In this document: piece by piece, positions 1 through 8,643 of the stretch
Position numbering within the stretch: the stretch's first letter is position 1
How the letters are laid out: every line of letters begins with the position of its first letter
NCBI GenBank assembly: GCA_026417655.1
Contig: JAOACS010000021.1
Span: forward strand, 124,001 to 188,000
Origin: Syntrophobacterales bacterium
GTDB lineage: Bacteria > Desulfobacterota > Syntrophobacteria > Syntrophobacterales > Thermodesulforhabdaceae
DNA length: 64,000 nucleotides
Direction of reading: 5' to 3'
Position numbers and translations under genes: made by a program
The notes under the pieces: generated by a model
Database searches by the model: none
Told to the model about the DNA's origin: nothing
Seen by the model: the letters and a program-made list of their open reading frames with translations, nothing else

Positions 1-1
1 G

Positions 2-307
2 AGATATCCATCGGGAACATGTAGTGCAATATCCTTAACAGCTGACCTGCTCTGCGGAGTCAATGCATCAGGCACAGTGGTAACGGGATCTGCAAACTAT
101 AATTTTAAAGTCCCTTCAAGAATGCTTGTAAGCTTCATCCCCAAGGGGGCATCGGATATTCAGATTTTAATAGAATCAAACCTTCTCACCGCCTGGGGAG
201 GGAGTGGAAACGCCAAAATTGTCTTCGATAGTAGAACCTCCTCTGTGAATTTCTCCTGCTGGGATAACTCTATTCATAAGAGGAATTGGCCTAGTGGATG
301 TCCGTAG
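2..307 (+). CDS. 3' end of a possibly pilin-like secreted protein (5' end outside window)
   Basis: The reading frame is open from base 2, with no stop before the terminator at 305-307, so this is the C-terminal 101 residues of a gene starting left of the window; the internal GTG at 77 need not be its start. The fragment is rich in Gly, Ser, Thr and Asn, has four Cys (one in the final CP), and contains no catalytic motif I recognise. Small-residue-rich C-terminal domains with disulfides are common in type IV pilins and pseudopilins, and the next gene is a glycosyltransferase-like membrane protein. A pilin is therefore possible but unproven without the N-terminal prepilin signal. It overlaps the next gene by 14 bases in another frame. 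Confidence 0.5.
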   Translation, partial: RYPSGTCSAISLTADLLCGVNASGTVVTGSANYNFKVPSRMLVSFIPKGASDIQILIESNLLTAWGGSGNAKIVFDSRTSSVNFSCWDNSIHKRNWPSGCP

Positions 308-2084
308 CAAATCCCTTCATCTGTCATCCATCGCCATTATCATAGCTTCTTTACTTTGTTATGCCCCTACATTCAAGATAGGTTTCATATGGGATGATTA
401 CCTATATATTCAGCAACAATTGGCTTCAGTAAAAGAGTTTAGTTTCGTAGATGGATTAAGGCAACTTATCTATTTTAGACCCACCGTTACAATATTTTCT
501 CTTTTTGATTATACCATATGGCATCGTAATCCTCTGGGTTATCATATAACAAACTTCTTGTTTCATACTATTAATAGTCTTCTTGTCTTTGTGCTGGCTC
601 AACGCCTTCTTAGTACAACCAATGGGTTGGATTCCCATGATAAAAGCCTGACTCTAGCATCCCTTTTTGCAGGTTTAATATTCGCTACCCATCCCATCCA
701 TACAGAATCGGTCAATTGGGTTGCAGGAAGAACAGATTTAATCTGCACAACCTTTTTTCTCCTATCCTTCATCTCCTATCTGGAGTTTAGGCATAAAAGA
801 TCCTGGAGAGCTCTATTCCCATCAGTTGTATTCGCTGTGTTTACTGCGGCGGCAAAGGAACCCGGTATAATGCTACCCTTTGTTATAGTTGCCTACGAAC
901 TATTAATAGGCAGGAATAAAGGCTTCTTTTGGAAAATCCTTATACTGTGCACCCTAGTTTTCCTAATCCTTGTCGTGTTGAGATGGCATATAGTAGAAGA
1001 GATAATTTTTAAACAGCTAGATAAAAAGGGAAATAGCGAATTTGTCCGCCTTCTTTTGCTTGCCCACGGATTTTATGTAAAAAAGATTTTTTGGCCCTTT
1101 CCCCTAAATTTCTTTATAGCAGAGCTACCTGAGACTATACCCTTCATTATACTGGGGGTGGTCTCATTTGGTGGCATCCTAGTGAGTGTATTAATGCTAC
1201 ATAGGAGGCATTCTCTATATTCATTCCTAGGATGCTGGTGGCTTATTGTATTGTTTCCCCATTTTTTAATTCTACTCGGAGGAAGTGCTGTAGCCCCTGT
1301 CGCTGAACGCTATCTCTATCTTCCATCCGTTGCCTTTTGTATCTTACTGGGATATGCCCTTACTAGAATCACTCCAGTTACTCTAGGCAAAATAGCCTTA
1401 GGCCTCATAATTACAGTTTACGGCGTTGGAACGTTTAATCGAACAATCCTATGGACGGACGAAGAGCTACTTTGGAAGGATACAGTTGAGAAATCCCCAA
1501 GATCTGCAACACCTGGCCAATGGTATGGTAATGCCCTTATGGTAAAAGGGAAAGTAAGAGAGGCTATCGAGGTATGGCAAAGGTCCCTTACTCTTCCTTA
1601 TATGACAGGAAAACACATGGATTCCACCGGAATGGATTCTATTTTCAGAAAAAACCTTCTTCACACCTCCATCGCCATCGCTTACTTAAGACTCGGGGAA
1701 AGGGATAAGGCTAAAGAACATTTAACTAAAGCGATTGAGCTTTTTGGAAACCACTATCATGCCTATTACCTACTTGGAATAATCGAAAGAGAGGAAGCTT
1801 TAGAGGAGCCCAAAGAAGAAACTAGAAAGATTCGCTTGCTTAGGGCCCTTAACTTCTTGACAATTTCTAGTAAACTTAATCAGGCTCACCAAGAGAGCTT
1901 ATATTTCCTAGGCCTTACCCAAAAGGAACTAAACCTCAATTTGGAAGCGATGGAGTCCTTTAGATTGGCCCTAGAGTTAGACCCTCGCACCCCCTTGGCT
2001 ATTCAGGCAGCTTTCCATTTGGAGGAACTTAGAAGAAGGGCCTTTACACCGGTTCAAGGGGAATTCAATAGTGTATTTAAATAG
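294..2084 (+). CDS. Polytopic GT-C glycosyltransferase-like protein with C-terminal TPR repeats
   Basis: The 596-residue protein starts at a GTG inside the preceding gene. About ten hydrophobic segments fill residues 10-385. An acidic IWDD motif near residue 33 lies just after the first membrane segment, which is where GT-C lipid-linked-sugar transferases carry their catalytic acidic pair. Residues 400-590 are soluble and helical with TPR-like spacing (for example the LGLTQKELNLNLEAMESFRLALELDP stretch split over two helices, ending in the typical ALELDP). The family role would be transfer of a sugar from a polyprenyl-phosphate carrier outside the membrane. The 14-base overlap with the upstream secreted-protein gene suggests co-expression, perhaps to glycosylate that protein. 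Substrate and donor cannot be read from the sequence. Confidence 0.65.
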   Translation: MDVRSKSLHLSSIAIIIASLLCYAPTFKIGFIWDDYLYIQQQLASVKEFSFVDGLRQLIYFRPTVTIFSLFDYTIWHRNPLGYHITNFLFHTINSLLVFVLAQRLLSTTNGLDSHDKSLTLASLFAGLIFATHPIHTESVNWVAGRTDLICTTFFLLSFISYLEFRHKRSWRALFPSVVFAVFTAAAKEPGIMLPFVIVAYELLIGRNKGFFWKILILCTLVFLILVVLRWHIVEEIIFKQLDKKGNSEFVRLLLLAHGFYVKKIFWPFPLNFFIAELPETIPFIILGVVSFGGILVSVLMLHRRHSLYSFLGCWWLIVLFPHFLILLGGSAVAPVAERYLYLPSVAFCILLGYALTRITPVTLGKIALGLIITVYGVGTFNRTILWTDEELLWKDTVEKSPRSATPGQWYGNALMVKGKVREAIEVWQRSLTLPYMTGKHMDSTGMDSIFRKNLLHTSIAIAYLRLGERDKAKEHLTKAIELFGNHYHAYYLLGIIEREEALEEPKEETRKIRLLRALNFLTISSKLNQAHQESLYFLGLTQKELNLNLEAMESFRLALELDPRTPLAIQAAFHLEELRRRAFTPVQGEFNSVFK

Positions 2085-2107
2085 TTTGTGTTATTCTCCA
2101 GTAAACC

Positions 2108-2722
2108 CTAAGAGAAAGTAGAACTAGAGCTGTCCTTTGCCAGAGAAGAGGAAAAGTGATGATAAAGCTCTATAATCTCACTACGCGTAACTAATGCTTC
2201 CACATCGGGAACTAGCCGTTCGATATTAGCCCTTCCATCCATTTCTTCCCTATCAACAAGAACAATTACCTTACAAACCTCTACACCAGCAGCCTGACAT
2301 ACTTCAATCGCCTTTATGGTAGAACCCCCGGTGGTAATGACATCATCTACTACCACCACCCGATCACCGGGTTTAAGGTTCCCCTCAATTTGTGTCATCG
2401 CACCATGCCCTTTAGGCTCTTTTCTTACCACAAAGGCACTAATAGGGTTTCCTTTAAGCCATGAGGTGTATGAAACCGCCATAGCTATGGGATCCGCTCC
2501 TAGAGTGAGACCGCCTATAGCTTTAACGCCAAGTTTTTTTACTCTCTCGAAAAAGAGATTTCCGATAAGAAATTGTCCTTCAGGATCAAGGGTTACCTTC
2601 TTACAGTTAAAGTAGAAATTGCTCATCCCTCCATGAACAAGCTTAAAAATAGGAGTTTCTGAATACTGAAAGGATCGCTCTAGAATGAGTATCTTTAGCC
2701 TCTCTAGCATTCCTTTTTCCAT
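2108..2722 (-). CDS. pyrE: Orotate phosphoribosyltransferase
   Basis: PyrE condenses orotate with PRPP to give orotidine 5'-monophosphate in pyrimidine synthesis. The 204-residue protein carries the PRPP-binding signature VVVVDDVITTGGST at about residues 122-135 and the flexible catalytic loop KEPKGHG at 101-107, both diagnostic of the family; length is normal. ATG at 2722 follows a GGAGAG ribosome site. It is the last gene of a minus-strand cluster, 12 bases after the HTH/coiled-coil gene. The link to a two-component system is not functionally obvious. It ends 23 bases from the convergent glycosyltransferase-like gene. Confidence 0.93.
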   Translation of the reverse strand: MEKGMLERLKILILERSFQYSETPIFKLVHGGMSNFYFNCKKVTLDPEGQFLIGNLFFERVKKLGVKAIGGLTLGADPIAMAVSYTSWLKGNPISAFVVRKEPKGHGAMTQIEGNLKPGDRVVVVDDVITTGGSTIKAIEVCQAAGVEVCKVIVLVDREEMDGRANIERLVPDVEALVTRSEIIELYHHFSSSLAKDSSSSTFS

Positions 2723-2734
2723 CTATCTCTCCTT

Positions 2735-3334
2735 TTAGTCCCAGGTTAGCATTTTAACGAGACGTCGCCAAAAGCTCGTATCTTCGACAGTCCTAGGGGA
2801 GGAACTATTTGAAGGGGCATAGTCCTCAAAAAATTCGTCTCTAGATTTCCTAAGATGGAGTTTCCGCTCAAGATCCATGATCTGAATCTCTAGCTTCCGT
2901 CTTTCTTCATGGAAAATTTGCTTTAGTTTTTCTTCCCTTTCAACCATCTCTCCTAAGAACTCAGACCTAAGTCGCTCTATTTCAAGCTCCCGACTTTTTA
3001 GTCTCTCTTCGAGCTCAAAGACCTTACCTTTTAGTTCTTCATTCTGCCTGATTAATTCCAAAATTATTTTTTCCTGCTGACTCTGTTCGAGTATCAGCTC
3101 GACACGACTCAAAATAGCTTTGAGAATATCCCTTTCGGAGCTGTCCTCGCCTCCACCACGATTTTCCAAACGCTCGAGAACTTTTTGAGTTCTAAGAAAG
3201 ACCCTTAAGCCCCACTCTGGAATGAGCCACTCGTTGTTTTCAAGGCTAGCTGGCAACATACCAGATCTAATGGCTTCAAAAACTTCCTTCTCCGAGATGG
3301 CTAAAATCTCCGATACCTTCTTGACACTATACAT
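2735..3334 (-). CDS. Putative DNA-binding protein: N-terminal HTH plus long coiled coil
   Basis: The most likely start is ATG at 3334, four bases after the stop of the sigma-54 activator. A longer frame upstream runs antisense-shifted through that gene and is rejected. The resulting 199-residue protein begins with a MerR/excisionase-like helix-turn-helix (MYSVKKVSEILAISEKEVFEAIRSG, residues 1-25, where a terminal Lys/Trp-rich wing follows). A charged heptad-rich coiled coil spans about residues 60-165, and the tail ends in FWRRLVKMLTWD. Similar small HTH-plus-coil proteins are found near two-component genes, but no specific function is known to me. Co-transcription with the kinase and activator is inferred from spacing. 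Confidence 0.7.
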   Translation of the reverse strand: MYSVKKVSEILAISEKEVFEAIRSGMLPASLENNEWLIPEWGLRVFLRTQKVLERLENRGGGEDSSERDILKAILSRVELILEQSQQEKIILELIRQNEELKGKVFELEERLKSRELEIERLRSEFLGEMVEREEKLKQIFHEERRKLEIQIMDLERKLHLRKSRDEFFEDYAPSNSSSPRTVEDTSFWRRLVKMLTWD

Positions 3335-3338
3335 CTTC

Positions 3339-4754
3339 CTACTCGTCTCGCCTATATCTATCAGCCTGTATACCGTAGCGTTTAAGTATATATTGGAGAG
3401 CCTGTCTTTCAAGCCCACAAAGCTTTGCGGCCTGAGAGATATTACCACCCGTCGTGGATAGTAATTGCCCAAAGAATTGGGTGTGAAACTCCTGAAGAAC
3501 CCTTTCCTTGGCTTCGCGGTAGGAGAAGTTATTCACCTCATATGAGTACCTCCCCCTAGATTGGGAAACCTTAGAGTTTTCCCGAGTCTCAAGGCTTAAA
3601 TCATCAGGAGAGAGCTCTTCATTTAATGAAAAAAGGATCCCCCTCATAATTGTGTTCTCAAGCTCCCTCACATTACCCTTCCATTCTCTGTTCATAAGGA
3701 GTTTCATGGCCTCAGAGGAGATGGTCTTTACTGGTTTATTAAACTTCTTGGCATATTTCTTTAAGAAATGCTCGGTCAAGAGAGGAATATCCTCCCGGCG
3801 CTCACGAAGAGGGGGGACAAATATAGGCACAACATTTAGACGGTAAAAAAGATCTTCCCGAAAAGTCCCTTCCGCTATCTTCTTCTCTAGATCCTGATTT
3901 GTAGATGCAACAACCCTAACATCAACCTTCACTGTCCTAGTATCACCCAAGGGTTTAATTTCCTTCTCCTGAAGAACTCTCAAAAGCTTCGTTTGAATAT
4001 TCATAGGAATATCACCGATTTCGTCAAGAAATATGGTTCCCTTTTGAGCCTCCTGAAATAACCCTTTTCTATCCTGGACAGCATGGGTAAAGGCTCCCTT
4101 TTTATACCCGAATAGTTCGCTCTCAAGTATCTGATCGGGAACAGCTGGACAATTAACAGGAATGAAGGGGCCATCTCTACGATCGCTTAATTCATGAATC
4201 GCCCTTGCTACAAGCTCCTTTCCCGTTCCCGATTCTCCTCTTATCAGCACTGTAACGTCCGTTGGAGCTACCATCCGTATCGCATCGAAGACCCTTCTGA
4301 TTGAAGCACTCGCTCCCACTATATTCTGGAAAACTTCATAATGTTTAATACTTTCCCGAAGCCGAAGATTTTCTTTGAGAAGCCTTACACGTTCCAAAGC
4401 CTTCTTGAGCGTAATGAGAAAAACATCCTGTTCCAGAGGTTTGGTTATGAAATCGTAGGCCCCCTCTTTTATAGCCTTAACCGCAATTTCTATACATCCG
4501 TAAGCGGTGATCATAATAACCGTTGTGAGAGGATGGTTAGAGCGAATATAAGAAAGAACGTCAAATCCATTCATATCGGGCATTCTTATATCGAGACAGA
4601 CCACATCCATTTCACACCGGCCAAGGAGCTCTAGAGCTTTAGATCCGGAAACGGCAGAGAAAACTTCACAAAGAGGCACCTCCGCCCGAATGAGACGCTC
4701 AAGGAGCCTTATGAAATCAGGTTCATCATCGACTATGAGAATCCTTGTTACCAT
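3339..4754 (-). CDS. Sigma-54-dependent response regulator (NtrC family)
   Basis: This 471-residue protein has three parts. The receiver domain spans residues 1-120, with phospho-acceptor Asp55 (VCLDIRMPD) and a conserved Lys near 105. The AAA+ sigma-54 activation domain spans about 140-380, with Walker A GESGTGKE at 173-180 and Walker B FLDEIGD at 242-248. A Fis-type helix-turn-helix lies near 440-465. The sigma-54-contacting loop reads GAFTHA at 220-225 instead of the usual GAFTGA. It would activate sigma-54 promoters when phosphorylated by the kinase encoded 13 bases upstream. ATG 4754 has an AGGGAAG ribosome site. The target promoters were not identified. Confidence 0.93.
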   Translation of the reverse strand: MVTRILIVDDEPDFIRLLERLIRAEVPLCEVFSAVSGSKALELLGRCEMDVVCLDIRMPDMNGFDVLSYIRSNHPLTTVIMITAYGCIEIAVKAIKEGAYDFITKPLEQDVFLITLKKALERVRLLKENLRLRESIKHYEVFQNIVGASASIRRVFDAIRMVAPTDVTVLIRGESGTGKELVARAIHELSDRRDGPFIPVNCPAVPDQILESELFGYKKGAFTHAVQDRKGLFQEAQKGTIFLDEIGDIPMNIQTKLLRVLQEKEIKPLGDTRTVKVDVRVVASTNQDLEKKIAEGTFREDLFYRLNVVPIFVPPLRERREDIPLLTEHFLKKYAKKFNKPVKTISSEAMKLLMNREWKGNVRELENTIMRGILFSLNEELSPDDLSLETRENSKVSQSRGRYSYEVNNFSYREAKERVLQEFHTQFFGQLLSTTGGNISQAAKLCGLERQALQYILKRYGIQADRYRRDE

Positions 4755-4767
4755 GTAAAAATCTTCC

Positions 4768-6237
4768 CTACCTATCTTTGGTTTTTACGGGCAACACAAC
4801 GGTAAATATGGTTCCCTTTCCTTCGGAACTTTCCACGAGAACATCCCCTCCATGATCTGCAACTATACCGTAACTAACGGCCAATCCCAATCCCGTGCCT
4901 TTACCGGGAGGTTTGGTCGTAAAGAAAGGCTCAAAGATCTTCCCTATATGCTCTGGCGAAATGCCTGATCCGTTATCCTGAATCTTTATTTTCACCATGT
5001 TATCCACAAAACGAGTGCTTACAGAAATCCTACCCCCTCCATCTCCTATAGCATCACGGGCGTTCATAAGCATGTTGATAAAAACTTGCTTCATCTTGGA
5101 GGCATCAAAGGAAAATTCAGGTATCGACCGATCAAAATCCCTATCGACCACAATTTGGGCTCCATTAAGGTGGTGATGAAGTATAGCAATAGCTTCATCG
5201 ATAGTATTATGGATATCTCCTAGTTGTTTCTCTGTAGGTGTCATTCTGGAAAATTTCAAAAGATCGCCCACAATGGTTTTACACATTCTTACTTGTTTTT
5301 CTATGATTCTAAGATCTTCGTAACGTTCAGAACCAGGTGATTCCGACCTAAGGAGTAGCTGGGTGTATCCAAGAATAATTCCTAGGGGATTGTTTATTTC
5401 ATGGGCAACCCCAGCTGCAAGTCTTCCAAGGGAAGCTAGTTTATCAGCGTTTATAAGCTGACGCTCAATAAATTTCCTATGAGTAATATCCCTAAGCCAT
5501 AGGACATACCTTTCTACCGAATCGGATTCCTTGGCTCCGCTTACGAGAAAAATGGGCTTATCTTCATTGGAGACCTTCCTTATGGCACACTCCCAATTAG
5601 CAACGTGGCCATCTAATTCGAGTTTCTCCCACAGTCTATGGAATTCCTCTCTATTCTCAAAAAGGCTATCAAGGCTGACTTCTTGAATACTTTCCCGACT
5701 ATAACCAAAAAGCTTTAAGCCAGCGGGATTCATATCCATAATAGTCCCATCGGGCGCAGCGACGACTATAACCTCCTGGGCTCCTTCGAAAAGGCGGCGA
5801 TACTTCCTCTCAGACGAGATGAGCTCCCTTGTTTTCTCTCTTACCAATTCATCCAGATTTCGATTCATATAGGTCAATTTAAGATGGGCTTCCCTTATAC
5901 GGTGATAAATCCCCCAAATACGCTCAAAGAAAAGAGTTACCGCTCCTCCTACAATAAAGGCTACGGTGTTAAGAGAACCGCTATAGGGACGGAGAACTTC
6001 CCATATGTGGTGATATCCTGCAAAGGATAAGAAATGCTGAGCTATGTGCCCAATTGATCGGGAAAGAGCGAAAAAAGCCAAGGCTATAGAAAGCCAAAGA
6101 AGGTAGGCCCAAATGACATTTTGGGGATCCTTTTTTCTGAGAGCAAAGGATTTAATAACACAGAGGGTTCCAAATACTACCATCAAAAAGGAGCCAAACA
6201 CATCAACAAACCACAGGGGAAAAAATGGAAAGGTCAT
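4768..6237 (-). CDS. Membrane PAS-domain sensor histidine kinase
   Basis: This 489-residue protein has three hydrophobic segments within residues 1-108, a short coil (110-145) and a PAS domain (about 145-255). The HisKA dimerisation helix carries phospho-acceptor His279 in [11 protein letters not shown], and the HATPase domain at the C-terminus has N, G1 and G2 boxes ([25 protein letters not shown]). The membrane part holds several histidines (His64, His68, His76, His77), which could bind heme or metal, although this is inference. It begins two bases after the stop of the small His-rich membrane protein and is followed by its likely partner response regulator, so the three appear to form one signalling unit. 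Confidence 0.92.
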   Translation of the reverse strand: MTFPFFPLWFVDVFGSFLMVVFGTLCVIKSFALRKKDPQNVIWAYLLWLSIALAFFALSRSIGHIAQHFLSFAGYHHIWEVLRPYSGSLNTVAFIVGGAVTLFFERIWGIYHRIREAHLKLTYMNRNLDELVREKTRELISSERKYRRLFEGAQEVIVVAAPDGTIMDMNPAGLKLFGYSRESIQEVSLDSLFENREEFHRLWEKLELDGHVANWECAIRKVSNEDKPIFLVSGAKESDSVERYVLWLRDITHRKFIERQLINADKLASLGRLAAGVAHEINNPLGIILGYTQLLLRSESPGSERYEDLRIIEKQVRMCKTIVGDLLKFSRMTPTEKQLGDIHNTIDEAIAILHHHLNGAQIVVDRDFDRSIPEFSFDASKMKQVFINMLMNARDAIGDGGGRISVSTRFVDNMVKIKIQDNGSGISPEHIGKIFEPFFTTKPPGKGTGLGLAVSYGIVADHGGDVLVESSEGKGTIFTVVLPVKTKDR

Positions 6238-6239
6238 GA

Positions 6240-6695
6240 TTATCCCTTTGAAGTGCTAGAGTTGTTTGAATATAGTTCTTTGAGCCCAAGATAGAGACTT
6301 ACAATCGCAGGGACACACAGGAGATGATCAAGTTTAGCAAAATAGTATAAAATAGCCATACCGTCGGTTAGATGATAAAATTTAACGATTCCAGCCCATT
6401 TATTTCCCTCAACAACCATCCCAACCCCATCGGATCCTTCAATACTATGGCCTATAAAGGCATTAATGTTCCATAGTATTAGAAAAGTAGCCCCGAGACC
6501 AATAAAACGCCAGCCTCTGCTGAAAAGGATCTTCATTCTAAAAAGCCAGTAAAGCAGGGTCGCCATAGAAATGGCGAAGAAAGCATGGGCGATTTGATGA
6601 ACAAAGAGCCCTTCAGGATCCCCATGAAGCTGTATGGCAAGGGAAGAAGAAGGGAAATAGGCGATTGAAAAAAGACATAAAATAAAAATTCTCAC
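6240..6695 (-). CDS. His-rich small membrane protein, probable partner of the sensor kinase
   Basis: GTG at 6695 is preferred because it lies about eight bases after a strong GGAGGTG ribosome site; a longer frame to 6716 would include that site. The 151-residue product has a signal-peptide-like N-terminus (MRIFILCLFSIAYFPSSSLA) and about four further membrane segments. Histidines recur at or near membrane faces: His24, His33, His37, and later GHS, YHLTD and KLDHLL motifs. That pattern resembles membrane heme- or metal-binding proteins but is not diagnostic. Tight linkage to the kinase suggests it helps sense the signal. I do not recognise a named family. Confidence 0.75.
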   Translation of the reverse strand: MRIFILCLFSIAYFPSSSLAIQLHGDPEGLFVHQIAHAFFAISMATLLYWLFRMKILFSRGWRFIGLGATFLILWNINAFIGHSIEGSDGVGMVVEGNKWAGIVKFYHLTDGMAILYYFAKLDHLLCVPAIVSLYLGLKELYSNNSSTSKG

Positions 6696-6784
6696 TATAT
6701 CTTCACCTCCCAGCACTTCATAGGTAAGATTTTTATTTAAGTTTAACCCTTAAGTAACCTTTCTGCAATGCGCTTCGATTGTAA

Positions 6785-7144
6785 AAGATAGGAAAGATTT
6801 CTACCCTACTTCTAGAACAGAGCGAGGGTATAAAGCAGGTAAATAGAGCCATCCTAGAAATAGAAAGAATCGTACAGCAAAACGCTAGTAGCGGAGAGGA
6901 AGTTGCCTCCGCTTCAAAAGATCTCAACAATCAGACCTCAATTATGATGGAAGAGCTTAAAAAGCTTATCGGTGAAAATAACCATGGCTTGTCCATAAGA
7001 AAAGAAGAGGGGATCCTCCCAAAAAGCTCTCAAATGGTAGCTAACATGTATACTATTCCAAAATTAATAAGATCGAGTTCCACAAAGGTGGAAACCTTTC
7101 CCAAAATGATTGCGACCTTACAAAAGGAAGAAACCTTAGAATAA
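6785..7144 (+). pseudogene. Remnant of a methyl-accepting chemotaxis protein C-terminus
   Basis: Frame 2 on the plus strand is open from just after a stop at 6782-6784 to the stop at 7142-7144. It encodes EQSEGIKQVNRAILEIERIV followed by QQNASSGEEVASAS, which is the characteristic C-terminal signalling-helix sequence of chemoreceptors. The ligand-binding, HAMP and hairpin-tip regions are missing, and there is no start codon with a ribosome site before this segment. The rest of the frame (after about 6960) is a polar tail. I read this as a decayed chemoreceptor rather than a working gene. It lies between two minus-strand clusters. Confidence 0.75.
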
Positions 7145-7156
7145 CCAAGGCGTCAC

Positions 7157-7852
7157 TTAACTTCTAGGCTTATCTTCCTCTTCTTCCCCCAAAACTTCGT
7201 CTAATTCCTGAAGTAGGCTATCTATGGATCCATCCTCCTCATCGTCTAGAGCCCATTTAGAAGGCTCTCTTACTTGAATTTCTCCACCCTCAGCCGATAT
7301 TTCTAACGGTTTTCCAATTGATACCTCAATAGGAGGTTTTTCATCCAATAAGGATTTATCAGCTAGTGTTGGAATTTCAGCTTCTATCTCTAACTTCCCT
7401 ATCTCATCGTAGGATTCTAATATTTCTTTCAACTTTTGATCTTCCAAAGTTTCAGAGATTGTTAGTTCCTCCCCTCTATCCAAATCCAGAGTATCTAAAG
7501 CTTCACTATCATCCATGACAGTCAATTCTTGAGATTGCTCTTCCTCAGAGACTTTCTCTATATCAAGCTCTATCAATCCCTCATCGTCTATAATGATTTC
7601 TTCCCTCTGATCATATAGAGAAATCTCCAAAACAGGCGGCTCTTCTAGTTCCTTTGTAGTCTGCGTAACAAATGTTGAAACATGGTCTATCTTATCTTTC
7701 TCAGTTCCAAGACCAAGCCATTCCCAAAGGGACATCTTTGGGGGTAGTTCTAAAGGGCAAAGCTCCGACTTAATATCTGTCAACACAGCTCCACACTTTT
7801 TACAATTTTCAAGGTAGTCAAAGGATATATAATTACATTTTGGACATTTCAT
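7157..7852 (-). CDS. Zinc-ribbon protein with long acidic disordered region
   Basis: The start is taken at ATG 7852, which overlaps the rsmE stop (ATGA). The longer frame runs into rsmE and has no support. The 231-residue protein opens with a zinc ribbon, CPKCNYISFDYLENCKKCG (two CxxC pairs, residues 3-21). The rest is very rich in Glu, Asp and Leu, low-complexity and probably disordered, ending in a run of acidic residues. Comparable zinc-ribbon/acidic proteins occur in deltaproteobacteria without assigned function. Translational coupling to rsmE suggests the two are co-expressed. Confidence 0.75.
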   Translation of the reverse strand: MKCPKCNYISFDYLENCKKCGAVLTDIKSELCPLELPPKMSLWEWLGLGTEKDKIDHVSTFVTQTTKELEEPPVLEISLYDQREEIIIDDEGLIELDIEKVSEEEQSQELTVMDDSEALDTLDLDRGEELTISETLEDQKLKEILESYDEIGKLEIEAEIPTLADKSLLDEKPPIEVSIGKPLEISAEGGEIQVREPSKWALDDEEDGSIDSLLQELDEVLGEEEEDKPRS

Positions 7853-8634
7853 GATTTGTCTCCTTCTTGGCGTGATCCCATATCTCCCCATATAAATTGG
7901 CAAAGAGATAAAAGGGCAACCACAGCCGTCTCATACTTTAAGATCCTCGGTCCAAGCCATATAAGATACCACCCATAGTCTCGAAATACCGATAGTTCCT
8001 CCTGTGGCCAACCACCCTCAGAGCCAACGGCAACCACAACTTTTCGGACATTATCTACCTTCGATTTGACACCGTGTAGTAAATTATTAGAATTTTCCGT
8101 TGCAACTATTTTTATACCCTCCTCAGAAGCAAGTCTTTCTTCCAAAAAAGCTAGAGCTTCCCGAAGAGTTTGTATGTAGTGGACCTTTGGAGGAATTCTT
8201 CTTCTACACTGGCATACCGCTTCTCTAGCTATTTTTTCCCACCTTGAAACCTTCTCTAAAATTTTAGATCCTTCAAGTCTATAGGAGCTTCTCTTCGATG
8301 GAAAAATAACCACTTCTTTAACTCCCAGCTCAGTGGCCTGCCTCACAACGAGATCCATTAGATCCGATCTAGCGAGGGCAGCAAAAAGAATAATATCCAA
8401 AGGGGATTCAGCATTGAAGAAGACCTCCTCTATCAAGAGGGCCTGGACTCTTTTTTTTAGTATCTCAGATATCTTGGCTTTCCAACCCCGTCCACTCTCA
8501 TCTCTTAGCTCAATGATGTCTCCCCGCTTTAGCCTAAGGACCCTTAAAATGTGATGGGAAATATCTTCCGGTAGGATAATCTCAGATTCATTTTCAACTA
8601 TCCTGTTCCGAAGAAAAAAAATCTGACGAGTCAT
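7849..8634 (-). CDS. rsmE: 16S rRNA m3U1498 methyltransferase
   Basis: RsmE uses S-adenosylmethionine to methylate N3 of U1498 in 16S rRNA. The 261-residue protein has an N-terminal PUA-like domain (ILPEDISHHILRVLRLKRGD, residues 20-39) and a C-terminal SPOUT knot domain. The knot motifs are the AVGSEGGW loop (GPEGG in most homologues) and LGPRILKYETA, which match the SAM-binding knot. Length is standard. It sits in the dprA-topA-pilD-rsmE run, ten bases or fewer from pilD, and overlaps the following zinc-ribbon gene by four bases. Confidence 0.93.
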   Translation of the reverse strand: MTRQIFFLRNRIVENESEIILPEDISHHILRVLRLKRGDIIELRDESGRGWKAKISEILKKRVQALLIEEVFFNAESPLDIILFAALARSDLMDLVVRQATELGVKEVVIFPSKRSSYRLEGSKILEKVSRWEKIAREAVCQCRRRIPPKVHYIQTLREALAFLEERLASEEGIKIVATENSNNLLHGVKSKVDNVRKVVVAVGSEGGWPQEELSVFRDYGWYLIWLGPRILKYETAVVALLSLCQFIWGDMGSRQEGDKS

Positions 8635-8643
8635 TTGATATTC

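Noticed and set aside
2316-2615. Plus-strand frame antisense to pyrE
   Set aside because: It is the mirror of a well-conserved gene and has no ribosome site.
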